Assembly: GCA_937900415.1 (NCBI GenBank)
Contig: CALCEY010000010.1
Location: forward strand, 62,001-126,000
Source: an uncultured Clostridia bacterium
GTDB lineage: Bacteria > Bacillota > Clostridia > Peptostreptococcales > Anaerovoracaceae
Direction of reading: 5' to 3'
Length of the DNA stretch: 64,000 nt
Shown: positions 49,278 through 59,216 of the stretch, one piece after another
Layout of the letters: every line of letters starts with the position of its first letter
Numbering within the stretch: the first letter of the stretch is position 1
Program-made: the position numbers and the translations under genes
The notes under the pieces: generated by a model
Told to the model about the DNA's origin: nothing
Databases searched by the model: none
Seen by the model: only the letters and a program-made list of their open reading frames with translations

Positions 49278-52200
49278 TTAGCTTACTTCCCGCTTTTTCT
49301 CAGCTTTACTGCTCTTGTTGGAAGAGCTCTGCTGTTGCTGATGCTGCATATGCTGTCTGTAAGTCTGTTTATGAGACTGCGTATCATGCGATGGCTGAGA
49401 TGTCTGTTGCTCGGAAAATTCGAACTTTTTCGCTTCGAGAGACGTCTGATTTTTTTCAATTTTTTCTCTCTGCTTCATTATCTCGTCTTGCACGGTATCG
49501 CTGTTTTCCATATTTCTGTGGGCGGCGGACATCATCAGCTTTATTCTGTTGAGCTGATTGGTATCGCTGGCTCCCGGGTCGTAGTCTATGGCAACTATGT
49601 TGGCTTTAGGGAAACGTTCTCTCAAAGCTTTCAACATTCCTTTTCCCGTAACGTGATTAGGAAGACAGGCAAATGGCTGCAAGCATGCTATATTGGTTGC
49701 CCCTCCTTTAATCAGTTCAATCATCTCGCCTGTAAGAAGCCATCCTTCCCCGCACTGATTGCCGATAGATGCTATTTCCGAGGCTTCGGACGCCGTATGT
49801 TCGATATGGGAAGGTTCCTCAAATCGGCGGCTTTCCCTCAGAGCTTTTCTAAGAGGCTTCCTGAACCATTCTATCAAGCTTATGCCTAACTGATTCAGCT
49901 TATAGGTCTTATATGAGCCTGAAAGCTTTTCATAATTGAATTTCTTGCTGTACATTCCGTAAAGAAAGAAATCCACCAAGTCGAGAACGACGGCTTCTCC
50001 ACCTTCTTTCTCGATTATATCGACTATATTGTTGTTGGCGTCAGGATGGTATTTAACGAGAATTTCGCCGACTACGCCTACTTTAGGCTTCTTTACGTCT
50101 TTCAAAGGCAGGCTGTCGTAATCTGCAACTATGCTTTTTACAAGTTTTTTAAAGGAGGAAAATTTTCCGTTCCTGCAATTTTCAAAGATAGCCTCCTCAT
50201 ACTCTTTCATTATAGCCTCTGCCGAGCCCGGAGCTTCCTCATAAGGTCTCGTCGCATACAGCAGTCTTTGGAAAAGATCGCCGTAAAGCGCAGCCAAGAT
50301 GAGCCTTTTGCCCATGGATACGCTTATCTTAAATCCCGGATTCAATTCAAGTCCGGCCATGCTGAAAGATATTACGGGAATCTGCTCCATACCAAGATCC
50401 TTAAGAGCTTTTCTCAGCAGCGGAATATAATTGCTCGCTCTGCATCCGCCTCCTGTCTGAGACATTATGACAGCGGTTCTGTTCAAATCGTATCTGCCTG
50501 ATTTTAAAGCGCTTATCATGTTGCCCAAGGTAACAAGCGTAGGATAGCAAGCGTCATTGTTGATATACTTAAGCCCCTCATCTATGGATTTCTTATCCAC
50601 ATTCGGCAGAAGAACCGCCTTATATCCACTCTTCTTCAAAGCCACTTCAAGATAATGAAAATGTATAGGAGACATCTGCGGAACCAATATCGTATATTCC
50701 TCTTTCATTTCTTTGGTGAAGAGCTTACGCTCAAACGGTCTCGAATTATGGCAGGCTCTTATATGATTTTTGCTTCTTTCCTCCATAGCGGCTTTAAGGG
50801 AACGTATTCTTATTCTGGCCGCTCCTAAGTTGGTACCTTCGTCTATCTTAAGTACCGTATAAAGCTTATTGTTGTTTTCAAGAATTTCTTCAACCTGATC
50901 TGTGGTTACGGCGTCTACGCCGCAGCCGAAAGAATTGAGCTGTACAAGCTCCACATCGTCTCTCGTACCGGCAAAATCAGCAGCTTTATACAGCCTTGAA
51001 TGATATGTCCACTGATCAAGAACTCTTATAGGTCTCGGCAGATTTCCGAGATGGCACACCGAATCCTCAGACAATACCGCTATGTCATAAGATGTTATCA
51101 GTTTATTCATTCCGTGGTTGATTTCCTTGTCTAAATGATACGGTCTTCCGGAAAGAATTATCGCTTTTTTGTCATGTTTCTCTATATATTCGAGAGCCTT
51201 TTCTCCCTCTCTGCGCACATCTGCTTTAAAACTCAGCTCTTCACTGCGCGCTCTGGTCACGGCTCTTCTTATCTCACTTTCCGAAACCTCCTTGTCTGCA
51301 AGGATTTCCGCCATGCGTTTCGTAAGGCGTTTATCGTTGTCATAAGGAATGAACGGATGCGTAAAGGTTACATTTGCCTCCCGGAAAATTTCGTTCATGT
51401 TGTTTGCGATAACCTCGGGATAGGTTGCCACTATAGGACAATTATAGTGATTTTGGGCGTTTTCATCTTCCTTCTGTTCATAATTTATGCAAGGATAGAA
51501 TATCCACTTTTCGCCTGCTTCCACCAGTGCTTTAATATGACCGTGAACCATCTTTGCGGGATAACATGCGGTATCTGAAGAAATGGTGTCTATACCTTTC
51601 TCATACAGTTCTTTTGATGAATCAGGCGAAAGAACTACTTTAAAGCCCAAATCCGTAAAGAAGGTGAACCAGAACGGATAATTTTCATACATGTTCAGCA
51701 CTCTCGGCAGAGCCACATGTCCCCTTACGGCTTCTTCTTCCGAAAGCGGCTTATATCCGAAAAGTCTTTTCAGCTTATATTCGTATATATCCGGCAAATC
51801 ACTGTGACTGTCAGCTTTTCCGGCGCCCTTTTCACATCTGTTTCCCGTATAATATTTTGTTCCGTCGGCAAATTTCGTTATGGTTAGCATACACTTGTTT
51901 TCGCAGCCTCCGCATCTTACGTTGCTCGTTCCTGCTTTAAAAGCGTTAAGCTCTTCGATTTTAGCCACGGAGGAAATATGCCCCTCCTGATAATTTTCCA
52001 TGGAATTGAGAGCACAGCCGTAGGCTCCCATTATTCCGGCTATATCCGGTCTTATGACTTCTCTTCCCAAAACCTTCTCTATAGCTCTCAGCACTGATTC
52101 ATTATAGAAAGTTCCGCCCTGAACTACTATTTTTTCTCCCGCTTCATCGGGATTGCGCAGCTTTATTACTTTGTAGAGGGCGTTCTTTATAACTGAATAG

Positions 52201-53717
52201 GAAAGTCCGGCGGCTATATCGCTTATATCCGCACCTTCCTTCTGCGCTTGCTTAACCATTGAATTCATGAATACCGTACAGCGTGTTCCCAAATCCACAG
52301 GATTTTTCGACTTGATTCCTATCCTGGCAAAGTCCTCTACCTTCATATTTACTGATTTGGCGTAAGTTTCTATGAAAGAGCCACATCCTGAAGAGCACGC
52401 TTCATTTAACATTATGTTATATATTGCATGGTCTTTTATACGCATGCACTTCATATCCTGACCGCCTATGTCGAGAATAAAGTCAACTCCCGGCTGAAAT
52501 TCCTCGGCGGCTTTATAATGAGCCATGGTTTCAATGAGACCGTAATCGGCGCTGAAACCTGCTTTTATAAGGCCTTCTCCGTATCCTGTGACAGTTGTAT
52601 TTCCTATATAGGCCTTTTCCGGCATAACCTCATAAACCTCTTTGAGAATTTCTCTTGTAGTCTCAAGAGGATTGCCCTCGTTACCCTTGTAGAAGCTGTA
52701 CAACAACCTCTTTTCACTGTCAATGACAGCTGCCTTTGTAGTGGTTGATCCGGCGTCTATTCCGAGGAACAACGGGCCTTCGGCGTCCTTTATATCTGCT
52801 CTCTTTATCTTTGCCCTGTCGTGTCTTTCCTTAAATTCTTCGTACTCCTTTTCATCTCTGAACAAAGGTTCAACCCTTTTGGCTGAAGAAATAGCGTTTT
52901 TATCTACGCTGCTTACCCTGTTGATGAGAGTGACAAGAGAAATTTCCTCGCACTTATCTGCCATAAAGGCAGCTCCCATAGCGACGAAATATTTTGAATT
53001 TTTGGGAAAAATCACTTCTTTTTCAGTAAGACCGAGCGTTTCTATGAATCGTTTTCTAAGTTCTGACATATATGTAAGAGGGCCGCCTAAAAATGCCACG
53101 TTACCCTTAATTCTACGTCCGCAGGCAAGGCCGCTTATCGTCTGGTTGACTACTGCCTGAAAGATGGAGGCTGCTAAATTCTCTATAGGAGCTCCCTCAT
53201 TTATCAAGGGCTGTATGTCAGTCTTGGCAAATACGCCGCACCTTGCAGCTATCGGATATATCACCTTATATCCCTTTGCCGCTTCGTTGAGCCCGTTTCC
53301 GTCGGTGTTTAAGAGTATCGCCATCTGATCTATGAAAGCTCCCGTTCCTCCGGCACACGTGCCGTTCATTCTTTGTTCCACCGCGTTACCGAAAAAAGTA
53401 ATCTTAGCGTCTTCGCCTCCCAGCTCTATGGCTACATCCGTCTGGGGAATGAGCTTTTCAATGGCCAGCGAGCAAGTAACAACTTCCTGCTCAAATTTAG
53501 TCTGAACCTTTTCAGACAAGGCTAAACCTCCCGAACCTGTTATAACGCATTTGACGTTCATGTTGCCTTCAGCTGTAAGCAAATCCTGCAAAAGCTCCTT
53601 TACCTTTTCAAATACGCTGGACATATGTCTTTCATAGCGCTGATATATTATTTTGTCGTTTTCATCAAGTAAAACCAACTTTACAGTAGTTGATCCCACA
53701 TCAATTCCAAGTCTCAT
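49278..53717 (-). CDS. Large acyl-CoA dehydratase activase-type protein (two BadF domains, DUF2229, HgdB-like)
   Basis: This 1479-residue protein combines two ASKHA ATPase domains (IDVGSTTVKLVLLD at about residue 5; IDAGSTTTKAAVID at about residue 318) with activase Cys motifs NGTCAGGTGAFIDQM and NEACSSGCGSFIETYA, where a shared [4Fe-4S] cluster would bind. CGGCENKCMLTITKF opens the DUF2229 region, and the C-terminal part with GRPYHLDKEINHG resembles the HgdB reductase-like subunit. Related activators drive ATP-dependent reduction in 2-hydroxyacyl-CoA dehydratases; whether this one acts on a dehydratase, a corrinoid or another target is unknown. The last 50 residues form a Gln/His/Ser-rich low-complexity tail. 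No dehydratase genes are adjacent. Confidence 0.85.
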   Translation of the reverse strand: MRLGIDVGSTTVKLVLLDENDKIIYQRYERHMSSVFEKVKELLQDLLTAEGNMNVKCVITGSGGLALSEKVQTKFEQEVVTCSLAIEKLIPQTDVAIELGGEDAKITFFGNAVEQRMNGTCAGGTGAFIDQMAILLNTDGNGLNEAAKGYKVIYPIAARCGVFAKTDIQPLINEGAPIENLAASIFQAVVNQTISGLACGRRIKGNVAFLGGPLTYMSELRKRFIETLGLTEKEVIFPKNSKYFVAMGAAFMADKCEEISLVTLINRVSSVDKNAISSAKRVEPLFRDEKEYEEFKERHDRAKIKRADIKDAEGPLFLGIDAGSTTTKAAVIDSEKRLLYSFYKGNEGNPLETTREILKEVYEVMPEKAYIGNTTVTGYGEGLIKAGFSADYGLIETMAHYKAAEEFQPGVDFILDIGGQDMKCMRIKDHAIYNIMLNEACSSGCGSFIETYAKSVNMKVEDFARIGIKSKNPVDLGTRCTVFMNSMVKQAQKEGADISDIAAGLSYSVIKNALYKVIKLRNPDEAGEKIVVQGGTFYNESVLRAIEKVLGREVIRPDIAGIMGAYGCALNSMENYQEGHISSVAKIEELNAFKAGTSNVRCGGCENKCMLTITKFADGTKYYTGNRCEKGAGKADSHSDLPDIYEYKLKRLFGYKPLSEEEAVRGHVALPRVLNMYENYPFWFTFFTDLGFKVVLSPDSSKELYEKGIDTISSDTACYPAKMVHGHIKALVEAGEKWIFYPCINYEQKEDENAQNHYNCPIVATYPEVIANNMNEIFREANVTFTHPFIPYDNDKRLTKRMAEILADKEVSESEIRRAVTRARSEELSFKADVRREGEKALEYIEKHDKKAIILSGRPYHLDKEINHGMNKLITSYDIAVLSEDSVCHLGNLPRPIRVLDQWTYHSRLYKAADFAGTRDDVELVQLNSFGCGVDAVTTDQVEEILENNNKLYTVLKIDEGTNLGAARIRIRSLKAAMEERSKNHIRACHNSRPFERKLFTKEMKEEYTILVPQMSPIHFHYLEVALKKSGYKAVLLPNVDKKSIDEGLKYINNDACYPTLVTLGNMISALKSGRYDLNRTAVIMSQTGGGCRASNYIPLLRKALKDLGMEQIPVISFSMAGLELNPGFKISVSMGKRLILAALYGDLFQRLLYATRPYEEAPGSAEAIMKEYEEAIFENCRNGKFSSFKKLVKSIVADYDSLPLKDVKKPKVGVVGEILVKYHPDANNNIVDIIEKEGGEAVVLDLVDFFLYGMYSKKFNYEKLSGSYKTYKLNQLGISLIEWFRKPLRKALRESRRFEEPSHIEHTASEASEIASIGNQCGEGWLLTGEMIELIKGGATNIACLQPFACLPNHVTGKGMLKALRERFPKANIVAIDYDPGASDTNQLNRIKLMMSAAHRNMENSDTVQDEIMKQREKIEKNQTSLEAKKFEFSEQQTSQPSHDTQSHKQTYRQHMQHQQQQSSSNKSSKAEKKREVS

Positions 53718-53832
53718 AACTCTACCTCAAAAATTATTTATAATATATTTTAACACCATGCATACGTTCTTAAGCGTTCATTTTTTGCTAATGTTTCGCA
53801 AATATTTGCTGGTATTTGCCGGATTTACCATA

Positions 53833-53838
53833 TATAAT
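53833..53838 (+). promoter_or_regulatory. -10 element directly before the Cys-cluster gene
   Basis: TATAAT lies six bases upstream of the ATG at 53845, so a typical start would fall at or next to the A of the ATG. No Shine-Dalgarno site precedes the ATG. The -35 region (TTGCTG, 20 bases away) is weak. Confidence 0.5.
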
Positions 53839-53844
53839 ACAATT

Positions 53845-54420
53845 ATGAAGACAACTATTACTAAAAGACAATGGAAAGCCATATACAGGCTTCTCAACAG
53901 GGTTTCTCCGATAAATGCCGACTGCGGAATACTCTGCGGCTCGGCTTGCTGTACAGTCAGCGGAGATTACAGCGATGAAATGATGGGAATATATCTCTAT
54001 CCCGGAGAAGAAAAAATCCATGATTCAGATTGCGGCTGGCTCACATGGACCGTTGAAAAAGCAGAAGACTATGATTTTCCTGATTCATGGTCAGGAAACA
54101 TATATTTCGTGCGCTGCAAAACACCGCCCTTTTGTCCCCGTAACATGAGACCTTTTCAATGCAGAACCTTCCCTCTGGCACCTCATATAACAGAGGAAGG
54201 AGTTCTCACCCTTATATATAATGATGAAACGCTTCCCTACAGATGCCCTCTCATAGATGAAAAAACGCCTCTAAACGACGACTTTATCAAGGCTACATAT
54301 ACCGTATGGTCCCATCTCATAAGAGATCCTCTGATACTCGATCTTGTCGAAGCTGAATCCTGCGAGAGGCAAAGACGCAGCAAGAAGCACGAGAAAACGA
54401 AATTAACTTTAAAACCATAG
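53845..54420 (+). CDS. Cysteine-cluster protein (YkgJ-like), possibly leaderless
   Basis: This 191-residue protein begins at ATG 53845 (MKTTITKRQWKAIY). A longer frame to 53653 overlaps the BadF-like start and shows no ribosome-binding site. Cysteines sit in CGILCGSACC near residue 31, in a CKTPPFCPRNMRPFQCRTFP segment, and in YRCPL; this spacing resembles YkgJ-family Fe/Zn-cluster proteins. The C-terminal 20 residues are basic. It is divergent from the activase-type gene. The function is unknown; metal binding is inferred. Confidence 0.7.
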   Translation: MKTTITKRQWKAIYRLLNRVSPINADCGILCGSACCTVSGDYSDEMMGIYLYPGEEKIHDSDCGWLTWTVEKAEDYDFPDSWSGNIYFVRCKTPPFCPRNMRPFQCRTFPLAPHITEEGVLTLIYNDETLPYRCPLIDEKTPLNDDFIKATYTVWSHLIRDPLILDLVEAESCERQRRSKKHEKTKLTLKP

Positions 54421-54429
54421 CAAGCTAAA

Positions 54430-54468
54430 ACGCGTCCCTCTTGTCTTTCCGACAAGGCAGGGACGCGT
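54430..54468. terminator. Bidirectional terminator after the Cys-cluster gene
   Basis: ACGCGTCCCT/AGGGACGCGT and CTTGTC/GACAAG form a 16-base-pair stem. On the plus strand TATTTG and a later TTTTATTTTT follow; on the minus strand TTTTAGC. It separates the convergent Cys-cluster and MATE genes. Confidence 0.88.
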
Positions 54469-54487
54469 TATTTGTTGTATTTTATTT

Positions 54488-55852
54488 TTACAGTTTGGAG
54501 AGCTCTCTCTTGTAAAGCATTCTAAGGCAGATGGCGCTGTATAGTATTCCCAGTATTTCCGCAAGAGGAAAAGCCAGCCACGACAGCGTTACTCCTCCTA
54601 TCCTTATCAATACGTAAGCCAGCGGAAGTATTCCGAAAAGCTGCCTTATAAGCGAGCCGTACAGGCTGAGCATTCCATGACCTGTTCCCTGAAACAAAGT
54701 TCCGGTTATTATACCGAAAGCCGCCGGTATGAAGCATATGCTTATCAATCTGAGCGCCGGAATGCCTATTTCCAGCATCTCGTCAGAGGCGTCGAACATC
54801 CTCAGTATAAATTCAGGAAAAAGCTGGAACAGCAAAGTTCCCAGAGCCATAACGATAACGGCCACTTTAAATGCTTCCTTATAAGTTTTCATCAGTCTTT
54901 CCCTGTTTTTAGCTCCGTAATTGTATCCCATTATAGGCATCGCGCCCTGATTAAGTCCGAAAACCGGCATGAAGACGAAAGACTGTACCTTGAAGTATAT
55001 GCCGAGTACCGCTACCGCAGTAGTTGAATAAGCTACCAGTATCATGTTATAGAATATAACCATAACGGAAGCGATGGACTGCATTACTATCGAAGGTAAA
55101 CCTACCTTATATATATCTTTTACAACCTTCCAGTCGATTTTAAATCCTCTGAATTTTATGTTTACAAGATGTTCTCCTCTTATAATTATCACTATTCCAA
55201 CTATCATGCTGAAAAATTGTCCTGTGACGGTAGCAATAGCGGCTCCCGCCACTCCCATAGCCGGCATGCCCAGATATCCGAATATGAGTATCGGGTCAAG
55301 TATTACGTTGACTACCGCTCCTGTAAGACTGCAGATCATAGGAGCAACCATGTTGCCCGTGGACTGGAGAACCTTTTCCAGAACTATCTCCAAATTGATA
55401 AACAGCGACCCTATACATACTATGGAAAGATACTGACATGCCGCCTCAAATATGTAAGTTCCTTCCTTTGCATATCCTGAAACAAAGATCTTAGTAAAAA
55501 ATACGCCTATGATTAAAAACACCAGATAATTGAATAATCCTATCCTTATGCTGGTGCTGGCTGCCTTATCGGCCTCTTCTTGATTTTTTGCTCCAAGTCT
55601 TCTGGCTATAAGCGAATTTATTCCAACCCCGCTTCCCACAGCCAGGGCTATTATCATCATCTGCACCGGATTTACTATGGATACGGCCGTGAGGGCATCC
55701 TCGCTTACTCTTGAAACAAAAACGCTGTCCACAACGTTGTAAAGCGCATTGATCGTCATGGAAAGTATCGCGGGCCATGCCATATTCAGCAAGAGCTTTC
55801 TCACCGGCATGGTGCCCATCTTATTTTCATGTAATTCTATATCTGCTCCCAT
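54488..55852 (-). CDS. MATE-family multidrug efflux transporter
   Basis: This 454-residue protein has the twelve-helix MATE layout, in two repeats. The N-terminal region with LLNMAWPAILSMTINALYNVVDSVFVSR and the mid region with VNVILDPILIFGYLGMPAMGVAGAA match NorM/DinF-type MATE proteins that export cationic drugs in exchange for Na+ or H+. The start follows a strong promoter shared back to back with prfC. Substrate is unknown. Confidence 0.92.
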   Translation of the reverse strand: MGADIELHENKMGTMPVRKLLLNMAWPAILSMTINALYNVVDSVFVSRVSEDALTAVSIVNPVQMMIIALAVGSGVGINSLIARRLGAKNQEEADKAASTSIRIGLFNYLVFLIIGVFFTKIFVSGYAKEGTYIFEAACQYLSIVCIGSLFINLEIVLEKVLQSTGNMVAPMICSLTGAVVNVILDPILIFGYLGMPAMGVAGAAIATVTGQFFSMIVGIVIIIRGEHLVNIKFRGFKIDWKVVKDIYKVGLPSIVMQSIASVMVIFYNMILVAYSTTAVAVLGIYFKVQSFVFMPVFGLNQGAMPIMGYNYGAKNRERLMKTYKEAFKVAVIVMALGTLLFQLFPEFILRMFDASDEMLEIGIPALRLISICFIPAAFGIITGTLFQGTGHGMLSLYGSLIRQLFGILPLAYVLIRIGGVTLSWLAFPLAEILGILYSAICLRMLYKRELSKL

Positions 55853-55885
55853 TTATTCTCCCTCTTTTTCTTCTCATAAATAGTT

Positions 55886-55914
55886 ATTATACAACAAATT
55901 GTTTACAAATTCAA
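55886..55914 (-). promoter_or_regulatory. SigA-type promoter of the MATE gene
   Basis: TTGAAT, a 17-base spacer and TATAAT lie on the minus strand, 33 bases before the MATE start codon. Its -35 region overlaps the prfC promoter spacer. Confidence 0.8.
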
Positions 55915-55929
55915 CAATTATGATATTAT
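55902..55929 (+). promoter_or_regulatory. SigA-type promoter of prfC
   Basis: TTTACA, a 16-base spacer and TATTAT lie on the plus strand 33 bases before the prfC start. The -35 hexamer lies inside the spacer of the divergent MATE promoter. Confidence 0.6.
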
Positions 55930-55962
55930 ATTCTCAGTGACTTTTTTAGAAAGGAAACATTT

Positions 55963-57549
55963 ATGACTACCAGAAAAGAAGAAATTCAAAAGAGAAGAAT
56001 CTTCGGCATAATTTCTCACCCTGACGCAGGCAAAACCACACTGACGGAAAAACTGCTGCTCCACGGAGGAGCCATACGCCAAGCAGGAACTGTCAAAGCG
56101 CGCAGAAACGATAAGTCCGCCACCTCAGACTGGATGGAGATAGAAAAACAAAGAGGTATCTCCGTCACCTCCTCTGTTATGCAGTTTGAGTATGACAGAA
56201 AAGTCATTTCTATAATGGATACTCCCGGACATAATGACTTCGGAGAAGATACCTACAGGATACTTACCTCGGTGGACAGCGCAGTCATGGTAATCGACGG
56301 AGCCAAGGGTATAGAGACTCAGACAAGAAAACTGTTTCAGGTATGCGCCATGCGTGAAATCCCCGTATTTACCTTCATAAACAAACTGGACAGAGAAACC
56401 AAAGATCCCTTCGATCTCATACAGGAGCTGGAGGACGTTCTCGGGCTTCCGTCGGTACCCGTAACATGGCCTATAGGCTGCGGTCTTAATTTTCAGGGTA
56501 TCTACGATATTCTCAAAAATGAAGTCATACTTTACAAAGCAGGTAAAACCATAAAACTCGGCGAAAACGGAGTTTTCGGTTCTGAACTTGAAGACGAAGT
56601 TTCCGGTTTCAATCTCAAAGCGCTGCGGGATGAAATAGAGCTCATACAGGGAGCCGGAAATTCCTTCAACATGGAGGCAGTTTCATGCGGAAAGCTTTCC
56701 CCGGTGTTTTTCGGTTCTGCCCTCGCTGATTTCGGAACCATACCATTTTTGGAGCATTTCCTCGATATGTCTCCCTCACCGGGTCCGCGAAAAACCGTTG
56801 ACGGAGAAGTGAAACCAGAGGATGATTTTTTCAGCGGCTTCATATTCAAAATACAGGCCAACATGAATCCGGCCCACAGAGACAGACTGGCATTTTTCAG
56901 AATCTGCTCGGGAACTTTTGAACGAGGTATGACTGTCAGACTTTCCCGCACAGGCAAGGAAATGAAGCTTGCTCAGTCAACCATGCTGATGGCCAATTCC
57001 AGAGAAAACGTAGAAACGGCTATCGCCGGAGATATAATCGGCATATATGATACGGGAAATTATCAGATAGGCGACACACTTTCCACCAGAAAAGAAGCTC
57101 TATTCTTTGAGCCGCTGCCGACCTTCCCGCCCGAGCTCTTCGCTCTTGTCACACCAAAGGACACCATGAAGGCAAAACAGTTCCAGAAAGGCGTGTCTCA
57201 GCTGGCTCAGGAAGGCGCTATACAAGTTTACCGAAATCAGTATAACGAAGTCATAATAGGCGCTGTCGGACAACTGCAGTTTGAAGTTTTCCAGTATCGT
57301 CTTGAAAATGAATATAAGGCCAAGATAAGAATGAACAGCCTCGACTATTCCATCGCCCGTTGGGTTGAAACAGACGATATAGAAAAGGTCAGATCACTGC
57401 TGGATTCAAGGACGATGCTCGTATTCGACCACTTTGAAAGACCTCTTATACTTTTCGCCAATCAATTCACTTTAAATTATTTTATTGAAAAGCATGGCGA
57501 TATAAAGCTTTTGGAGGCTCTGTCAGTAAAACAGAATCAGCCGGCCTGA
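55963..57549 (+). CDS. prfC: Peptide chain release factor 3
   Basis: RF3 is a translational GTPase that recycles RF1/RF2 after termination. The 528-residue protein has the G1 loop SHPDAGKTT (residues 17-25), then switch region RGISVTSSVMQF, DTPGHNDFGEDTYR and INKLDRETKDP (NKLD, G4). The length and the later EF-G-like domains are normal. AGAAAGGAAACATTT precedes the ATG. It starts a plus-strand region and is divergent from the MATE gene. Confidence 0.96.
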   Translation: MTTRKEEIQKRRIFGIISHPDAGKTTLTEKLLLHGGAIRQAGTVKARRNDKSATSDWMEIEKQRGISVTSSVMQFEYDRKVISIMDTPGHNDFGEDTYRILTSVDSAVMVIDGAKGIETQTRKLFQVCAMREIPVFTFINKLDRETKDPFDLIQELEDVLGLPSVPVTWPIGCGLNFQGIYDILKNEVILYKAGKTIKLGENGVFGSELEDEVSGFNLKALRDEIELIQGAGNSFNMEAVSCGKLSPVFFGSALADFGTIPFLEHFLDMSPSPGPRKTVDGEVKPEDDFFSGFIFKIQANMNPAHRDRLAFFRICSGTFERGMTVRLSRTGKEMKLAQSTMLMANSRENVETAIAGDIIGIYDTGNYQIGDTLSTRKEALFFEPLPTFPPELFALVTPKDTMKAKQFQKGVSQLAQEGAIQVYRNQYNEVIIGAVGQLQFEVFQYRLENEYKAKIRMNSLDYSIARWVETDDIEKVRSLLDSRTMLVFDHFERPLILFANQFTLNYFIEKHGDIKLLEALSVKQNQPA

Positions 57550-57651
57550 AAAATATACAAAAAAAGCACACGAGCGCTTAATATAAAAAATTTAGGAAAG
57601 GAAAAGTAAATCCAATCATCATAACCGGATAATCGGATTATACAAGTTTTT

Positions 57652-58983
57652 ATGAATATCAAACACAACGGACGCGGAATAATGACAAGATGGGGTTTTA
57701 TCCTCGCTTCTGTAGGCTCGGCTGTAGGAATGGCCAACGTATGGGGATTTCCCAACAAGATGGGAACCAACGGCGGAGGAGCCTTTCTGCTGATATATCT
57801 TATGTTCATCTTTATTTTCAGCTTAGTAGGATTGCCTTCTGAATTTGCCATTGGCAGACGTTCAAAGACGGGAACTGTAGGCTCCTACGAAAACGCATGG
57901 AGTACCAGAGGCCCGCGTCTCGGCAGGGCGGGCGGAATATTGGGCTGGCTGCCTTTAGCCGGTTCCATGTGCATTGCCATAGGTTATGCCGTAATAGTTT
58001 CATATGTTTTAAAAGCTCTGACAAGCTCCGTCACAGGAGAACTGATGAAAGCCGATACGCAGGAATGGTTCGGCTCCTTCTCCGGCTCAGACTTTTCTGT
58101 AATCCCGTTTCATATCATAGTCATCACCATTACTCTTCTGACTCTTATGCTGGGAGCCAAAAGTATAGAAAAAACCAACAAAATAATGATGCCTCTATTC
58201 TTCGTTATTTTTATCGTTCTGGCTGTAAGGATTGCTTTTCTTCCAGGCGTTGCAGAGGGTTACAAATTCATGTTCACTCCAAGATGGGAAGAACTGAAAA
58301 ATCCGCTTGTATGGATCTGGGCCATGGGTCAGGCATTCTTTTCCCTTTCGATAACAGGAAGCGGTATGATAGTTTACGGTTCTTATCTTGATGAAAAAGA
58401 AGACGTAGTATCTGCTTCTCTCAAAACTGCTTTGTTCGACACCATCGCAGCGCTTGTAGCCGCTCTCGTAATCATACCTTCGTGCTTTGCTTATAATCTT
58501 GACGTAGGAGCAGGCCCAGGCCTGCTGTTTGTGACCTTGCCTACCATACTTCAGGATATAACATTCGGCGGATTTTTCGCAGTTATCCTTTACATCGCGA
58601 TGATTTTTGCCGGCATAAGCTCTCTCCAGAACATGCTCGAGGCGGTAAGTGAATCTGTAATACACAAATGTCCGAAATTAAGCAGAAAAACGGTTGTCAC
58701 CATAGTATGTCTTATCTGTCTGGCTGCCGGCCTTTTCATGGAGCCTATCTCAAAATGGGGTCCATGGATGGATCTCGTATCCATATACATAATACCGATA
58801 GGCGCCACTATGGGAGCCCTTTCGTGGTTCTGGATCATGAAAAAGGATGCGCTGCTGCATGAAATAAATAAGGGCGGAGGCAAACCAAAAGGCATGCTCT
58901 GGTACTGCATAGGCAAATTTGTATACGTGCCGTTTGCCATCATACTGTGCTGCATTGCCCTCTTTATGAAAGTAGCCTTTTAA
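57652..58983 (+). CDS. Sodium-dependent transporter, NSS/SNF family
   Basis: This 443-residue protein is an NSS (LeuT-fold) symporter, probably for an amino acid. The unwound first helix is recognisable as ASVGSAVGMANVWGFPNKMG, with later QAFFSLSITGSGMIVYGSYL at the sodium/substrate site of TM6 and AGISSLQNMLEAVSES at TM8. An ATG at 57652 is used, but no clear ribosome-binding site precedes it; the next ATG at 57682 begins closer to the first helix. It follows prfC by about 100 bases. The substrate is unknown. Confidence 0.9.
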   Translation: MNIKHNGRGIMTRWGFILASVGSAVGMANVWGFPNKMGTNGGGAFLLIYLMFIFIFSLVGLPSEFAIGRRSKTGTVGSYENAWSTRGPRLGRAGGILGWLPLAGSMCIAIGYAVIVSYVLKALTSSVTGELMKADTQEWFGSFSGSDFSVIPFHIIVITITLLTLMLGAKSIEKTNKIMMPLFFVIFIVLAVRIAFLPGVAEGYKFMFTPRWEELKNPLVWIWAMGQAFFSLSITGSGMIVYGSYLDEKEDVVSASLKTALFDTIAALVAALVIIPSCFAYNLDVGAGPGLLFVTLPTILQDITFGGFFAVILYIAMIFAGISSLQNMLEAVSESVIHKCPKLSRKTVVTIVCLICLAAGLFMEPISKWGPWMDLVSIYIIPIGATMGALSWFWIMKKDALLHEINKGGGKPKGMLWYCIGKFVYVPFAIILCCIALFMKVAF

Positions 58984-59101
58984 TCAAGCCCTGTCAATCT
59001 AACCTGCTGATGAACCAATCGGTTCTGATAACAAAACTTGCTTTTCATAATCAGCACGGCGGCTTACGCTTGACTTCAATGCCGCTTAAATAAAGAAACA
59101 A

Positions 59102-59166
59102 AAAACCGCTGGTGAAGCGCTTCTGAATTTCAAACTGATTCCAAAGCGCAATCAATCGGCGGTTTT
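59102..59166. terminator. Bidirectional hairpin region after the NSS gene
   Basis: AAAACCGC (59102-59109) pairs with GCGGTTTT (59159-59166), and inside it GCGCTT (59117-59122) pairs with AAGCGC (59144-59149). The plus side ends in TTTT and the minus side in TTTT as well. It lies in the 233-base gap 58984-59216 between convergent genes, which shows no other feature. Confidence 0.7.
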
Positions 59167-59216
59167 AATTATGTTCTGTTATATCATTATACTTACTTGC
59201 TGTCGGTTTTACTGTT

